Shown here: positions 18,557 to 27,060 of the stretch, piece after piece | Numbering within the stretch: position 1 is the stretch's first letter | Layout: every line of letters begins with the position of its first letter | NCBI GenBank assembly: GCA_024641945.1 | Contig: JAHECD010000029.1 | Coordinates: 1 to 41,411 of the forward strand | Source of the DNA: Rubrivivax sp. | GTDB lineage: Bacteria > Pseudomonadota > Gammaproteobacteria > Burkholderiales > Burkholderiaceae_C | Direction of reading: 5' to 3' | Length of the DNA stretch: 41,411 nucleotides | Translations under genes and position numbers: made by a program | The notes under the pieces: generated by a model | Told to the model about the DNA's origin: nothing | Database searches by the model: none | What the model saw: the letters and a program-made list of their open reading frames with translations, nothing else

Positions 18557-19414
18557 GTGAACCTGATCAACGCCGACCTGCACTGCCACTCCGTCGTCTC
18601 CGACGGCACGCTCGAACCCGAGGCGTTGGCGTTGCGCGCCAAGGCCAACGGTGTCGAGCTGTGGGCGCTGACCGACCACGACGAGATCGGCGGCCAGCGT
18701 CGTGCCGCGGCCGCTGCGCGCGAAGCGGGGCTCGACTACCTCACGGGCTGCGAAATCTCGGTCACGTTCGCCGACACCACGGTGCACATCGTCGGCCTGG
18801 GCTTCGACGCCGACGACCCGGCCCTGGCGCAGGGCCTGGCCGCCACGCGCGGCGGACGTGCCGCACGCGCCCAGGAGATGAGCGATTCGCTCGCGCAGGT
18901 GGGCATCAAGGGCGCCTACGAAGGCGCACTGCACTATGTCGGCAACCCGGACCTCATCTCGCGCACGCACTTTGCCCGCTACCTGGTCGAGGCCGGTGTC
19001 TGCGGCGACACGCACGAAGTCTTCCGCCGCTTCCTCACCGAAGGCAAGCCGGGCTTCGTGCCGCACCGCTGGGCCCGGCTGGGCGACGCAGTCCGCTGGA
19101 TCACGCAGGCGGGCGGCATCGCGGTGATCGCGCACCCGGCGCGCTACAAGTTCACGCCGACCGAGGAGTACGCGCTCTTCACCGAATTCATGGGCCATGG
19201 GGGCCGCGGCGTCGAGGTGGTGACGGGCAGCCACTCCACCGCCGAGCAGGTCAAGTACGCCGACACGGCGGTCGAGTTCGGCCTGCTCGCCTCACGCGGC
19301 AGCGACTTCCATTCCCCCGGTGAGAGCTACACCGACCTGGGCGCCCTGCCCGACCTGCCCGGGCGTCTCACGCCGGTGTGGCAGGCTCTGCAGGAACGCG
19401 TGCAGCGGGCCTGA
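18557..19414 (+). CDS. PHP-domain phosphoesterase, RNase AM / 3',5'-nucleotide bisphosphate phosphatase type (TrpH/YciV)
   Basis: This is a 285-aa single-domain PHP protein. Family members hydrolyse 3',5'-nucleoside bisphosphates, and the E. coli protein acts as a 5'-3' exonuclease on RNA ends. Metal-binding motifs are in the expected order: DLHCHSVVSDG (His9, His11, Asp16), LTDHDE (Asp40, His41), GCEISV (Glu66), VHIVGLGFD (His77), VIAHPARY (about residue 196) and RGSDFHSPGE near the end. The start is GTG, supported by the reading frame beginning directly at the PHP fold and by the -10 site six bases upstream. It lies 60 bases after lolD but probably has its own promoter. A hairpin directly after the stop may end the transcript. 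Exact substrate is inferred from family only. Confidence 0.92.
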   Translation: MNLINADLHCHSVVSDGTLEPEALALRAKANGVELWALTDHDEIGGQRRAAAAAREAGLDYLTGCEISVTFADTTVHIVGLGFDADDPALAQGLAATRGGRAARAQEMSDSLAQVGIKGAYEGALHYVGNPDLISRTHFARYLVEAGVCGDTHEVFRRFLTEGKPGFVPHRWARLGDAVRWITQAGGIAVIAHPARYKFTPTEEYALFTEFMGHGGRGVEVVTGSHSTAEQVKYADTAVEFGLLASRGSDFHSPGESYTDLGALPDLPGRLTPVWQALQERVQRA

Positions 19415-19418
19415 CGAC

Positions 19419-19437
19419 CAGCCCGACGCGCGGGCTG
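19419..19437. terminator. Hairpin between the convergent PHP and esterase genes
   Basis: CAGCCCG-N5-CGGGCTG is a perfect 7-bp stem four bases after the PHP stop codon, in the 64-bp gap between converging genes. There is no T-run on either side, so it is a plausible but not classical terminator for both strands. Confidence 0.4.
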
Positions 19438-19478
19438 ACCCATCCACGCTTCGACGCGGATTCGGCCCCGCACACCCA

Positions 19479-20549
19479 TCAGCGACCGCGCGGTGCCTTG
19501 GCGTGGCCGCCGGCGAAGTAGATGTCCACCGAGATCAGCATCTCGGCCATGCGCCGGCTCCAGTAGTGCCAGGTGTGTGCACCGGCGTCCTCGCGGTAGG
19601 TGAAACGGGCATTGCGCGCCCGCAGTGCCTGCGCCAGGCGCCGGTTGGCGCCGACCAGCGTGTCGTCGCGTCCGCACAGCGCCACGGCCTGCATCGGCAA
19701 CGGGCCGCTCGCGGGCAACGCCGCGATGACCTGGTCATCGAAGGCGCCGCTCAAGGCAAAACCGAAACCGTACAAACCGGGATGCCGCACCGGCAGGATG
19801 AAGGCACCCGCACCGCCCATCGACATGCCTGCGACCGCCGAGCGCGCGCGCTCGGTGCGCAGCCCGTAGGTGCGGGCCAGCCACGGCGGCAGCTCCCAGC
19901 TGATGAACTCGTCGCTGACATCGACATAGGGCACGCTCTCGCTGCTGGGCATCACGATGACAAACGGCCGGATCGCGCCGCGCGCGATGAGGTTGTCCAT
20001 GTAGCGGTCGACACGGCCGGTCTTGAGCCACTGGTCGGCATCCGTGCCGCTGCCGTGCAGCAGCCACAGCACCGGCAGGTCCGCGCCCGAGGCAAAGCCC
20101 GGGGGCAGGTAGACGTTGACCTTCATCGCCTTGCCCCAGGCCTTGGAGGGAAGCTTGAGCGTATCGACCCGGCCTTGCGGGACCTTGGGACGGACTTGCC
20201 AGTCGCCGGCGCCGACGAAGACGAACGAGTGCTGGCCGCCCTGGCCGTCGGCAGCGCGGTCGGCGTTGGCGGGGTCGGCGATCCACCGGCCGTCGACGAC
20301 GAACTTGTAGACCCATTGGCCCGGCGCCAGGTCCACGCTCGCGCGCCATTTGCCGTCCGCCCCTCGGCGCATGGGAATCTTGCCCTGGTCCCAGCGTGTC
20401 ATCTCGCCGGCCAGGTGGACCACCTGCGCCGCCGGCGCGTCGAGCTCGAAGACATGGGTCTCGGCGCGGGCCTGCGTGCCGAACACGGCCAAGGCAACGG
20501 CGGCGAGCGGTGGCACCAGGCGGCGCAGCGCGGCATGTGTGGACAACAT
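19479..20549 (-). CDS. Exported esterase with N-terminal CBM48/early-set domain (enterochelin-esterase-like)
   Basis: This is a 356-aa protein with a signal peptide (LRRLVPPLAAVALAVFG, cleavage near ARA-E at 29/30). Residues about 31-112 form an early-set/CBM48-type beta domain (VHLAGEMTRWDQG, APGQWVYKFVVDG). Residues about 135-345 form an alpha/beta hydrolase of the Fes/esterase-D type with LLHGSG at 164-169, the nucleophile elbow GMSMGG (Ser243), a probable acid at Asp295 or Asp296 (CGRDD) and the catalytic His in AHTWHYW (His325). Such proteins hydrolyse ester bonds in siderophores or acylated carbohydrates; the substrate here is unknown. I chose the ATG at 20549 because it places the signal peptide at the N-terminus. 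An upstream in-frame start at 20603 would add 18 residues. Confidence 0.85.
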   Translation of the reverse strand: MLSTHAALRRLVPPLAAVALAVFGTQARAETHVFELDAPAAQVVHLAGEMTRWDQGKIPMRRGADGKWRASVDLAPGQWVYKFVVDGRWIADPANADRAADGQGGQHSFVFVGAGDWQVRPKVPQGRVDTLKLPSKAWGKAMKVNVYLPPGFASGADLPVLWLLHGSGTDADQWLKTGRVDRYMDNLIARGAIRPFVIVMPSSESVPYVDVSDEFISWELPPWLARTYGLRTERARSAVAGMSMGGAGAFILPVRHPGLYGFGFALSGAFDDQVIAALPASGPLPMQAVALCGRDDTLVGANRRLAQALRARNARFTYREDAGAHTWHYWSRRMAEMLISVDIYFAGGHAKAPRGR

Positions 20550-20624
20550 CGGGGTCGACCGGCAGTTCGCAGGCGACCATCCTAGCCGCATGAAAACAGC
20601 CACCCGTGGCGAGGCCCCGCCGCG

Positions 20625-22202
20625 TCAACCGATGCAGGTGCGGTTCTTGCCCGTGCGCTTGGCTTCGTAGAGCGCCTCGTCGGCGCGCTCGAGCGCAGTT
20701 TGCAGCGGCTCGCCGGGGCGCCACGCGGTGACGCCAGCAGAGAAAGTGACGAAGACCTCGCGCTGGTCGTGCATGAACAGGCTCGCGGTCAGCGCGCGCT
20801 GAAGCCGCGTCAGCACGGCCTGCGACTCCTCGACCACGGTAGCGGGCAGCAGCACGACGAATTCCTCGCCGCCGAAGCGCGCCACGCTGTCTCCGGGGCG
20901 CAGGTCCTGCTGCACGCGCGCGGCGAGCGCCTGCAGCGCCTTGTCGCCGGCCGCATGGCCGAGCGTGTCGTTGAGCTTCTTGAAATTGTCGATATCGATC
21001 AGGCCCACCGCCAGCGGCGCGGGCTCGCGTTCGATCTTGGCGCACTCGGTCTCGAAGGCCGTCTGCAAACCGCGCCGGTTGGCCACGCGGGTCAACGCGT
21101 CGGTCGACACCTCCTCGGACAGGCGGCGCAGTTCGCCTTCGAGGGCCTGCACACGCGACTGCAGTTCGCCGGCTCGATGGGTCTCCTCCTGCATGCGTGC
21201 ACGCGCGCCGCCCACGACCTGCTGCACGGCGCGGGCATCTTCGACCATTGCACGCACGACGCCGGCCAGGCTCTCGAGCGAATCGGCATGTTCGATCGCG
21301 TGCGCATGTTGGGTCACGCTGCCCTGGAAGCGGCCGGTCTGCTCGTCGAGCATCGACAGCTCGGCCAGCATGCGCGGAATCAGCGACTTGAGCGCGTCGC
21401 GCGCGGCGTCGCGCTCACCGCGCACACGCTGCTGGCGTTGGCGCGTCTCCGCCAGCAGTTCGCTCGCCGCACGGACGCTGCGCGCGTTGACCCCATCGGC
21501 CAGGCGCGATCGAAGCGCCTCGGCCTGCCCATGGGCCCAGCTCTCGTCCTCCGACAACTCGGTGAGCCCGGCACCGAGGTCGGCACACAACCGGCCGAGT
21601 TCGTCGACGAGGTGGTGGCGGTGCGCGAGCAAGCGCTGCGCGCGCCGGCAGACGTCGTCGACGGCACCGACGATCTCGGGCGTGGCACCGTCGGCGCCGA
21701 TGCGGCGCGACAGCGCGGCCAGTTCGTCCGCCAGTTCGGCCGCGCGCGGCTCGTCGGGTGGCAATGCCGAGCGCACGGTGGCCTCGAAGGTGGAGACGAC
21801 CCGTGGCCAGTCGGTCGCGGGCGCGGCGATGCCAGCCGCGGATGCCGCGTCCTCAGCCGGTGCAGACGCGACTTCGATGGAAGCCGGGTCGGACGCCGGC
21901 GCACCGGCGAGATCGGCGGTGACTTCGGCGGGCAAGGCCGCGCCGTCGGCGGCGTCGACCGGCCGGCCGGTGCCGCGGTCGGCATCCCAAGCCGCGATCA
22001 GCGGGTCCAGGCGCTGGCGCAGGCGCTGCATGTCGCTGCGGTTGGCGGCCAACAAACGCTGCACGCTGTCCTTGCGGCGCGCCGACGTCCATTGGCGGCT
22101 GCCGCCTTCGAGCCCGCGCACGAGCCGTTCCAGGGTGGCGGCCCACGCTTGCGACTGGGCGACGGGGTCAGCGCCGTCGCCGTCGGGTTTGGGGTTGCTC
22201 AC
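20625..22202 (-). CDS. Diguanylate cyclase with long helical N-terminal region
   Basis: This is a 525-aa cytosolic protein starting with GTG at 22202, ten bases after the stop of the GGDEF-EAL gene. Residues 1-350 are mostly helical and Ala/Glu/Arg-rich, with probable coiled coils (near 230-350) and no recognised sensory domain. The C-terminal GGDEF domain begins at STDALTRVANRRGL and contains IDIDNFKKLNDTLGH, the active-site GGEEF near residue 444, and the product-inhibition site RPGD exactly five residues before GGEEF. It should therefore make c-di-GMP and be feedback-inhibited. The end reads ADEALYEAKRTGKNRT, as usual. The operon order Hpt, REC-PAS-GGDEF-EAL, GGDEF suggests a shared signalling role. 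The input signal cannot be told from sequence. Confidence 0.9.
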   Translation of the reverse strand: MSNPKPDGDGADPVAQSQAWAATLERLVRGLEGGSRQWTSARRKDSVQRLLAANRSDMQRLRQRLDPLIAAWDADRGTGRPVDAADGAALPAEVTADLAGAPASDPASIEVASAPAEDAASAAGIAAPATDWPRVVSTFEATVRSALPPDEPRAAELADELAALSRRIGADGATPEIVGAVDDVCRRAQRLLAHRHHLVDELGRLCADLGAGLTELSEDESWAHGQAEALRSRLADGVNARSVRAASELLAETRQRQQRVRGERDAARDALKSLIPRMLAELSMLDEQTGRFQGSVTQHAHAIEHADSLESLAGVVRAMVEDARAVQQVVGGARARMQEETHRAGELQSRVQALEGELRRLSEEVSTDALTRVANRRGLQTAFETECAKIEREPAPLAVGLIDIDNFKKLNDTLGHAAGDKALQALAARVQQDLRPGDSVARFGGEEFVVLLPATVVEESQAVLTRLQRALTASLFMHDQREVFVTFSAGVTAWRPGEPLQTALERADEALYEAKRTGKNRTCIG

Positions 22203-22212
22203 GGCCGGCGGA

Positions 22213-24465
22213 TCAGGGCGTGCGGCCGCCGATCAGGCGCACGCCTTCGGCACGCTCGAGCTCGCCGGCCTGGCCGATCCACGGCGCCTTGCGCGGCAAC
22301 ACGGTCTGCTGAAGCCAGGCTTCGATCGAATCGGCAGGAATCGGGCGGCTGAACAGGAAACCCTGCATGACGCCGCAGCCCAGTCGGTGCAGCACCTCCA
22401 TCTGGCGCAGGTTCTCCACGCCCTCGGCGATCACACGCAGCCCGAGCGAGCGCGCGAGCGCGATGATGGCGGTGACGACGGCCGAACTCTGCGGCGTGAT
22501 GCCCAGGTCGCGCACGAAGCTGCGGTCGATCTTGAGCTCGGAGATCGGCAGCGTCGTCAGGTAGGCGAGCGACGAATAGCCGGTGCCGAAGTCGTCGATC
22601 GAGATCTCGACGCCGATTTCGTTCAGCCGGTGCAGCGACGGGATCACGTCCTGCAGATCCTTCATCAGGCCCGTCTCCGTGATCTCGAGCTGGATCGACC
22701 GGTGCGGCACGCCATAGGTCGACACCGATTCGTGGATGTGCTCGACGAGGTCGGAGCGCTCGAAGACCCGGCTCGGCAGGTTGACGGCGATCGAATCCGC
22801 GAAGCCGAAACTGAGCTGCCAGGCCTTCGCCTGGCGTGCCGCTTCGCGCAGCGCCCACTCGGACATGGGGATGATGAGGCCGCTTTCCTCCGCCAGCGGA
22901 ATGAAGTCGGCTGGCGGCACCAGCACGTCCTGGCGCTGCCAGCGCATCAGCGCCTCCGCACCGACCATGCGCGCCGAGCGCACGTCGATCTTCGGCTGGT
23001 AGTGCAGCACGAGCTCATCGCGCTCGATCGCCTTGTGCAGCGCGCTCTCGAGCTCGAGTTTCTCGCGCCCGCGGCCGGCCAGCCCCGGCGAATAGACCAC
23101 GGCCGCGTTGCGCCCTGCCGCCTTGACCGAGTACATGGCGACGTCGGAATTGCGCATCAGGTCGACGACCGATGTGCCGTCGCGCGGGAAGACGGCGATG
23201 CCGACGCTGGCCGTGACGAAACATTCCTGCCCGCCGACGAAGATTGGCTCGCGCATGGCGTCGAGAATCCGCTCGGCCACGCGCTCGGCGTCGCGCTCGT
23301 CGATCACTTCCGGCAGCAGCGCGACGAACTCGTCGCCGCCCAGGCGGCCCACGGCCTCCAGCGTGCGGTGCGTGCGCGAGCCGGCGGATTCGAGCGCCCC
23401 CTCGAGCACCTGATCGCTGTGGCGCACGCAGGCACGCAGCCGGTTCGCGACCTCCGTCAGCATCTCGTCGCCCGCAGCGTGGCCGAGCGTGTCGTTGATG
23501 ACCTTGAACCGGTCCAGGTCGATCAGCAGCAACGCGCACTGGTGGCCCAGGCGACGCGCATGTTCGAGCGCGCGTTCGGTGCGCCAGATCAACTGGCGAC
23601 GGTTGGGCAGTCCGGTGAGCGCGTCGAAATTCGCCAGGTGGCGGATCTTGTCCTCCGCCGTGCGCCGGTCGGTCACGTCCTGCACGATGCCGGTGTAGCC
23701 GATGCTGTGACCGTGTTCGTTGAACTCGGGCTCGGCCTCCACGTGCACGATGCGCGGCCGGCCGTCAGGCAATTGCACCGGCAGGTCGGTGGCCAGCACC
23801 GAACCGCGTTCGCGCACGTCGGCCAGCATGCGCAGCACCGCGCGCCGGTCGTCCACCTGCACCATGCGCAGCAGGCCGCCGAGCGTGAGTGCGCCGTCGC
23901 TGCCGATGCCGAAGACACGCAAGGCCTCGGTCGACATGTCGAGCTTGCCGGAGATGAAATGCTCCACCGGGCGCCAGTCGAAGCTGCCCATGCGCGCGAG
24001 ATCCTGCGCGCGCGCCAGCTTGGACTTGCTGCGCTCGAGTTCGAGCCGCGTGCGCGACGCGCGCAGCAGATAACGCAGGCGCCCCGCCAGCAGGCTCCAC
24101 TGCGTGGCCTTGACGAAGAAGTCGGTGGCGCCCGCCTGGTAGGCACGCGCGATCGATGCGTCGTCCTCGAGGCCCGTGAGCATCAGCACCGGCACGTTTT
24201 CGAAACCCACCATGCGGCGCAGCCGGCGGCAAGTGGTGAAGCCGTCCAGCCCCGGCATCATGGCGTCGAGCACGATGATGTCGGGCGACCATTCGGACAG
24301 CAGATCGAGCGCCTGTGCACCGCTCGCCGCCTCGGTGATCGTGAAACCGCGCTCGCGCAGCGCAAGCGCCGTGAGCAGCAGGTTGACCTCGTCGTCGTCG
24401 ACGAGCAGCACCGACGGGCTGGGGCCGGTGTCGGTGTCGTCGATGAAGGCGGTGGGAAGCGTCAC
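22213..24465 (-). CDS. Response regulator with REC-PAS-GGDEF-EAL domains
   Basis: This is a 750-aa cytosolic c-di-GMP turnover protein. The receiver domain (about 17-130) has acidic residues Asp23-25, phospho-acceptor Asp67 in VLDAMMPG, Thr97 and Lys119. A PAS-like domain with PAC segment follows (about 150-280). The GGDEF domain has LLIDLDRFKVINDTLGHAAG and an intact RLGGDEF near 375-379. Its RxxD inhibition motif (RHSD) lies 24 residues upstream instead of five, because of an insertion. The EAL domain keeps GAEALMRW, EITETGL, DDFGTGYSS, KIDRSFV and AEGVE, so phosphodiesterase activity is plausible. The start is GTG overlapping the Hpt stop (GTGA), implying that the Hpt protein may feed its phosphate to this receiver. 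Confidence 0.92.
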   Translation of the reverse strand: MTLPTAFIDDTDTGPSPSVLLVDDDEVNLLLTALALRERGFTITEAASGAQALDLLSEWSPDIIVLDAMMPGLDGFTTCRRLRRMVGFENVPVLMLTGLEDDASIARAYQAGATDFFVKATQWSLLAGRLRYLLRASRTRLELERSKSKLARAQDLARMGSFDWRPVEHFISGKLDMSTEALRVFGIGSDGALTLGGLLRMVQVDDRRAVLRMLADVRERGSVLATDLPVQLPDGRPRIVHVEAEPEFNEHGHSIGYTGIVQDVTDRRTAEDKIRHLANFDALTGLPNRRQLIWRTERALEHARRLGHQCALLLIDLDRFKVINDTLGHAAGDEMLTEVANRLRACVRHSDQVLEGALESAGSRTHRTLEAVGRLGGDEFVALLPEVIDERDAERVAERILDAMREPIFVGGQECFVTASVGIAVFPRDGTSVVDLMRNSDVAMYSVKAAGRNAAVVYSPGLAGRGREKLELESALHKAIERDELVLHYQPKIDVRSARMVGAEALMRWQRQDVLVPPADFIPLAEESGLIIPMSEWALREAARQAKAWQLSFGFADSIAVNLPSRVFERSDLVEHIHESVSTYGVPHRSIQLEITETGLMKDLQDVIPSLHRLNEIGVEISIDDFGTGYSSLAYLTTLPISELKIDRSFVRDLGITPQSSAVVTAIIALARSLGLRVIAEGVENLRQMEVLHRLGCGVMQGFLFSRPIPADSIEAWLQQTVLPRKAPWIGQAGELERAEGVRLIGGRTP

Positions 24466-24860
24466 GCGGCAGGTCCTCGTTCCGCGAGCATAGCCCGAAC
24501 GGCACCAAGGACGCGCTCGCTCTCGGCCTTCATGGATTCCAGCGTGGCGTGCAGATCGACAACTTCATCACGAACCGCAGCCTCGACGGCCGTGCAGCGC
24601 GCCGAAAAGTCGAGCGCCCCGACACTCGCCGAAGACGAGCGCAAGGTATGCGCCACATGCCGCAAGGTGGAGCGGTCACCGGTGGCGCGCGCGCTGTCGA
24701 ACTGCGCCATCAGGCGCAACATCGACTGTTCGTAGGTGCGCAGAACCTTGCCCACGATGCCTGCCCGGCCGGTCGGATCGAGCTCGCGCAGGCGGGCCAG
24801 CGCAGCAGCGTCCAGCACCGAAGCCTCCTGCCCATGGGTCAAGTCGTTGATGGGGGTCAT
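24462..24860 (-). CDS. Histidine phosphotransfer (Hpt) protein
   Basis: This is a 132-aa protein consisting of one Hpt four-helix domain. The phospho-accepting histidine is His71 in HVAHTLRSSSASVGA, the standard Hpt signature; the flanking helix VLRTYEQSMLRLMAQFDSA also fits. Hpt proteins relay phosphate between a hybrid kinase or receiver and another receiver. No hybrid kinase lies in the window, but its stop codon overlaps the start of the REC-PAS-GGDEF-EAL gene by four bases, making that receiver the likeliest partner. The ATG at 24860 has no clear ribosome binding site. The 276-bp region to the divergent histidine kinase holds the palindrome CACCGCGGTG (24941-24950) and no gene. Confidence 0.88.
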   Translation of the reverse strand: MTPINDLTHGQEASVLDAAALARLRELDPTGRAGIVGKVLRTYEQSMLRLMAQFDSARATGDRSTLRHVAHTLRSSSASVGALDFSARCTAVEAAVRDEVVDLHATLESMKAESERVLGAVRAMLAERGPAA

Positions 24861-25123
24861 GTCGTCGTGCGCGCGTTCACGGCGCGAGCATCACCGCGCG
24901 TCCGCGCGCCGTCAAGGAACGCGTCGACCCGGCGGGCACACACCGCGGTGCGCGCGCGGGGCAGGTTGGAGCGCCTGGGGAACTGGGCGGCATGGCCGGC
25001 ATAGGGTATCAAGGCAGACATTTCGGTCGAGAGGCCCGTTGCAGGGTCACCTCAGCGCTTTCGGCCCGCCATGGCCGAACTTGAACCGGCGCCTCGGCCC
25101 GCGAAGCGCCGTGCGGCCCTACA

Positions 25124-25129
25124 TACAAT
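25124..25129 (+). promoter_or_regulatory. -10 hexamer TACAAT before the histidine kinase gene
   Basis: TACAAT ends seven bases before the ATG at 25137. Usual spacing would put the transcript start at or beside that ATG, favouring it over the ATG at 25128, which overlaps the hexamer itself. No clear -35 is visible. Confidence 0.45.
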
Positions 25130-25136
25130 GAAAGCG

Positions 25137-26366
25137 ATGCTGTCGACACGAGAGTTCCATGGCCGCGCCGCGTCCTCGCGGTGCCGCGCAGGCGCATGGT
25201 CCGTCTGGGCCTGGCCGGGCACGGCACTGGCACAAGGTGCGGCCGACTCGGCGCTCGGCCCCTGGATCTTTGCCAGCGTGGCGATCGTGGTGGTGGCGAT
25301 CCTCGGATGGCTTGCCGGCCGCCGCGCCGCCTCACCCGCCCGCTCGAGCGCGGACACGGCCCCCCCATCCTCGACGACCGACGCGGCCAATGGTCTGGCC
25401 AGCAAGGGGGACGGCGATCCGGTGCGTTCGATCGAAGCCCTGTGTGCCGAATGGCCCGGGGCCTCGCGCGTGTACCGACGGCCGGCGGGCGGCGCAGGCT
25501 GGCAGCTGGTCGCTGCGCAGCCTCGGCTCGCCGCGGGAAGCGGCCCATTCGATGGCCTGCCGCCCGCCGTGGCGGCGGCGGCGGGCGGGCTGGCGTCCGA
25601 CGGCCGCGCCGAGATCGATGGCTGGCAGTTGCAGGCCAGCGGCAGGGACGCCGGTGAACGGCTGGTCGTGCGCCACGCGCCGCAGATGGCCACCCCGGAG
25701 GACGACACCGCTGCATTCAGCTTCACCGTCTCGCACGATCTGCGTGCCCCGGTCCGGGTCGTCGAAGGATTTGCCCGCATCCTGAAAGAAGACTATGGCC
25801 GGCAACTCGACCGCATCGGCAACGACCATCTCGACCGCGTGCTGGCCTCCGCCGCGCGCATGAACGCCATGATCGATGCGATGTTGTCGCTCGCGCGCCT
25901 GTCGTCGCAGCCGATCGCGCGCCAGCCGGTCAATCTGTCGCAGCTGGTGGGCTTCGTGGTCGACGACCTGCGGCGCAGCGCCCCGGAGCGCGCCGTGCAT
26001 TGCGAAATCGAGTCCGGGCAGCAGGTCGTGGGGGACCCGACGCTGCTGCGCCAGGTGCTCGAAAACCTGTTGTCCAACGCTTGGAAGTACACCGCACGGA
26101 CGGCACAGGCCAGGGTCAGCTTTGGCAGTGCCGAGATCGACGGCCGCCGTGTCTTCGTCGTGCGCGACAACGGCGCCGGTTTCGACATGCGCTCGGCGGA
26201 CCGGCTCTTCGGCCCTTTCCAGCGGCTGCACAGCGCGAACGATTTCCCGGGGACCGGCGTCGGGCTCGCGTCGGTGCAGCGCATCGTGCGCCGGCACGGC
26301 GGCACGGTCTGGGCAGAGGCCGAGCCCGGCAAAGGCGCCTCGTTCTACTTCACCCTGCTGCCGTAG
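25137..26366 (+). CDS. Membrane-bound sensor histidine kinase
   Basis: This is a 409-aa kinase. The N-terminus has a weak signal-peptide-like stretch ending in ALAQG (about 30-34), followed by one membrane helix at about 41-62 (GPWIFASVAIVVVAILGWLA). A region of about 120 residues without a recognised fold comes next. The HisKA domain has FTVSHDLRAPVRVVEGFARI with phospho-accepting His200. The HATPase domain has LENLLSNAWKYT (N box), RDNGAGFDM (G1), FQRLHSANDFPGTG and VGLASVQRIVRRHGG (G2). The HisKA/HATPase half resembles bacteriophytochrome-type kinases. I chose 25137 because of the -10 hexamer; starts at 25128 or 25071 add 3 or 22 residues. No cognate regulator is adjacent on the same strand; the ANTAR regulator ends 13 bases away in convergent orientation. 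Confidence 0.88.
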   Translation: MLSTREFHGRAASSRCRAGAWSVWAWPGTALAQGAADSALGPWIFASVAIVVVAILGWLAGRRAASPARSSADTAPPSSTTDAANGLASKGDGDPVRSIEALCAEWPGASRVYRRPAGGAGWQLVAAQPRLAAGSGPFDGLPPAVAAAAGGLASDGRAEIDGWQLQASGRDAGERLVVRHAPQMATPEDDTAAFSFTVSHDLRAPVRVVEGFARILKEDYGRQLDRIGNDHLDRVLASAARMNAMIDAMLSLARLSSQPIARQPVNLSQLVGFVVDDLRRSAPERAVHCEIESGQQVVGDPTLLRQVLENLLSNAWKYTARTAQARVSFGSAEIDGRRVFVVRDNGAGFDMRSADRLFGPFQRLHSANDFPGTGVGLASVQRIVRRHGGTVWAEAEPGKGASFYFTLLP

Positions 26367-26379
26367 CCGGCGCAGTCAC

Positions 26380-27024
26380 TCACGCCGCCGAACCAGGGTC
26401 GGCCAGGTCTTCCACCGCCTGCACGATGCGGTCGGCCTGGGCGCGCACGGTGCGGCCTTCGGCCGCGGCGCCGCGGCGCAGGCGCGCCAGTGCATCACCG
26501 CGGGTCAGCGAGAAACGGTGCATGAGCACGCCCACGGCCAGCGGCACGGTCGCACCGAGCGCGGCGGCGCCATCGTCTGCAACTTCGGGCGGGTCCTGGG
26601 CAGCGGCCTGCAGCGCAGCAGCGGCCGCGGCGCGCGCACGCTCGAAGGCCGCGTCCACCGTCGGCACGATCTGCCCGATCTCCAGCGGCTTGACCAGATA
26701 CGCCAGCGCGCCCAGCGCCTTGACCTTGGTCACGGTGGCCTCGTCGGCAAAGGCCGACAGGAAGACAAAGGGCGTGTGCCCGACATCGCGCAGGTACTCC
26801 GCGACGTCGAACCCGCTCTTGCCTTCCATGCGGATATCGAGCAGCGCCAGATCGGGACGGTGCTGGCGGGCCAGCAGGATGGCGTCGTCGCCGTTGTCGG
26901 CGTCGATCACCTCGTAGCCCGCCGCCGTCAGCCCGTGGGTCACCGTGGCCAGCACCAGCCGGTCATCATCCACCACGAGGATCTTGCCCTTGTTTGCCAT
27001 GGCCACGGTTGCCTGCGTCTGCAT
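26380..27024 (-). CDS. Response regulator with ANTAR RNA-binding output domain
   Basis: This is a 214-aa NasT/AmiR-type regulator. The receiver domain (about 12-130) has Asp19-21, phospho-acceptor Asp63 in LLDIRMEG, Ser90 and Lys112. An Ala-rich linker leads to the ANTAR domain at about 165-207 (GVLMHRFSLTRGDALARLRR, then RAQADRIVQAVE). ANTAR proteins bind paired hexaloop RNA hairpins in nascent transcripts and prevent termination. It follows the PAS-kinase gene by 36 bases; kinases with the HisKA_2 domain are frequent partners of ANTAR regulators, so the pair is probably cognate. I chose the ATG at 27024, with GGAGGA twelve bases upstream. Starts at 27054 (GTG) and 27000 (ATG) are alternatives. 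RNA targets are unknown. Confidence 0.88.
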   Translation of the reverse strand: MQTQATVAMANKGKILVVDDDRLVLATVTHGLTAAGYEVIDADNGDDAILLARQHRPDLALLDIRMEGKSGFDVAEYLRDVGHTPFVFLSAFADEATVTKVKALGALAYLVKPLEIGQIVPTVDAAFERARAAAAAALQAAAQDPPEVADDGAAALGATVPLAVGVLMHRFSLTRGDALARLRRGAAAEGRTVRAQADRIVQAVEDLADPGSAA

Positions 27025-27060
27025 CAGCCGCGATTGTCCTCCAACGCCCGCCACCGCGGA

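Noticed and set aside
20941..24735. Plus-strand open frame of 1264 codons
   Set aside because: It runs antisense to clear GGDEF, EAL and Hpt genes and shows no domain of its own.
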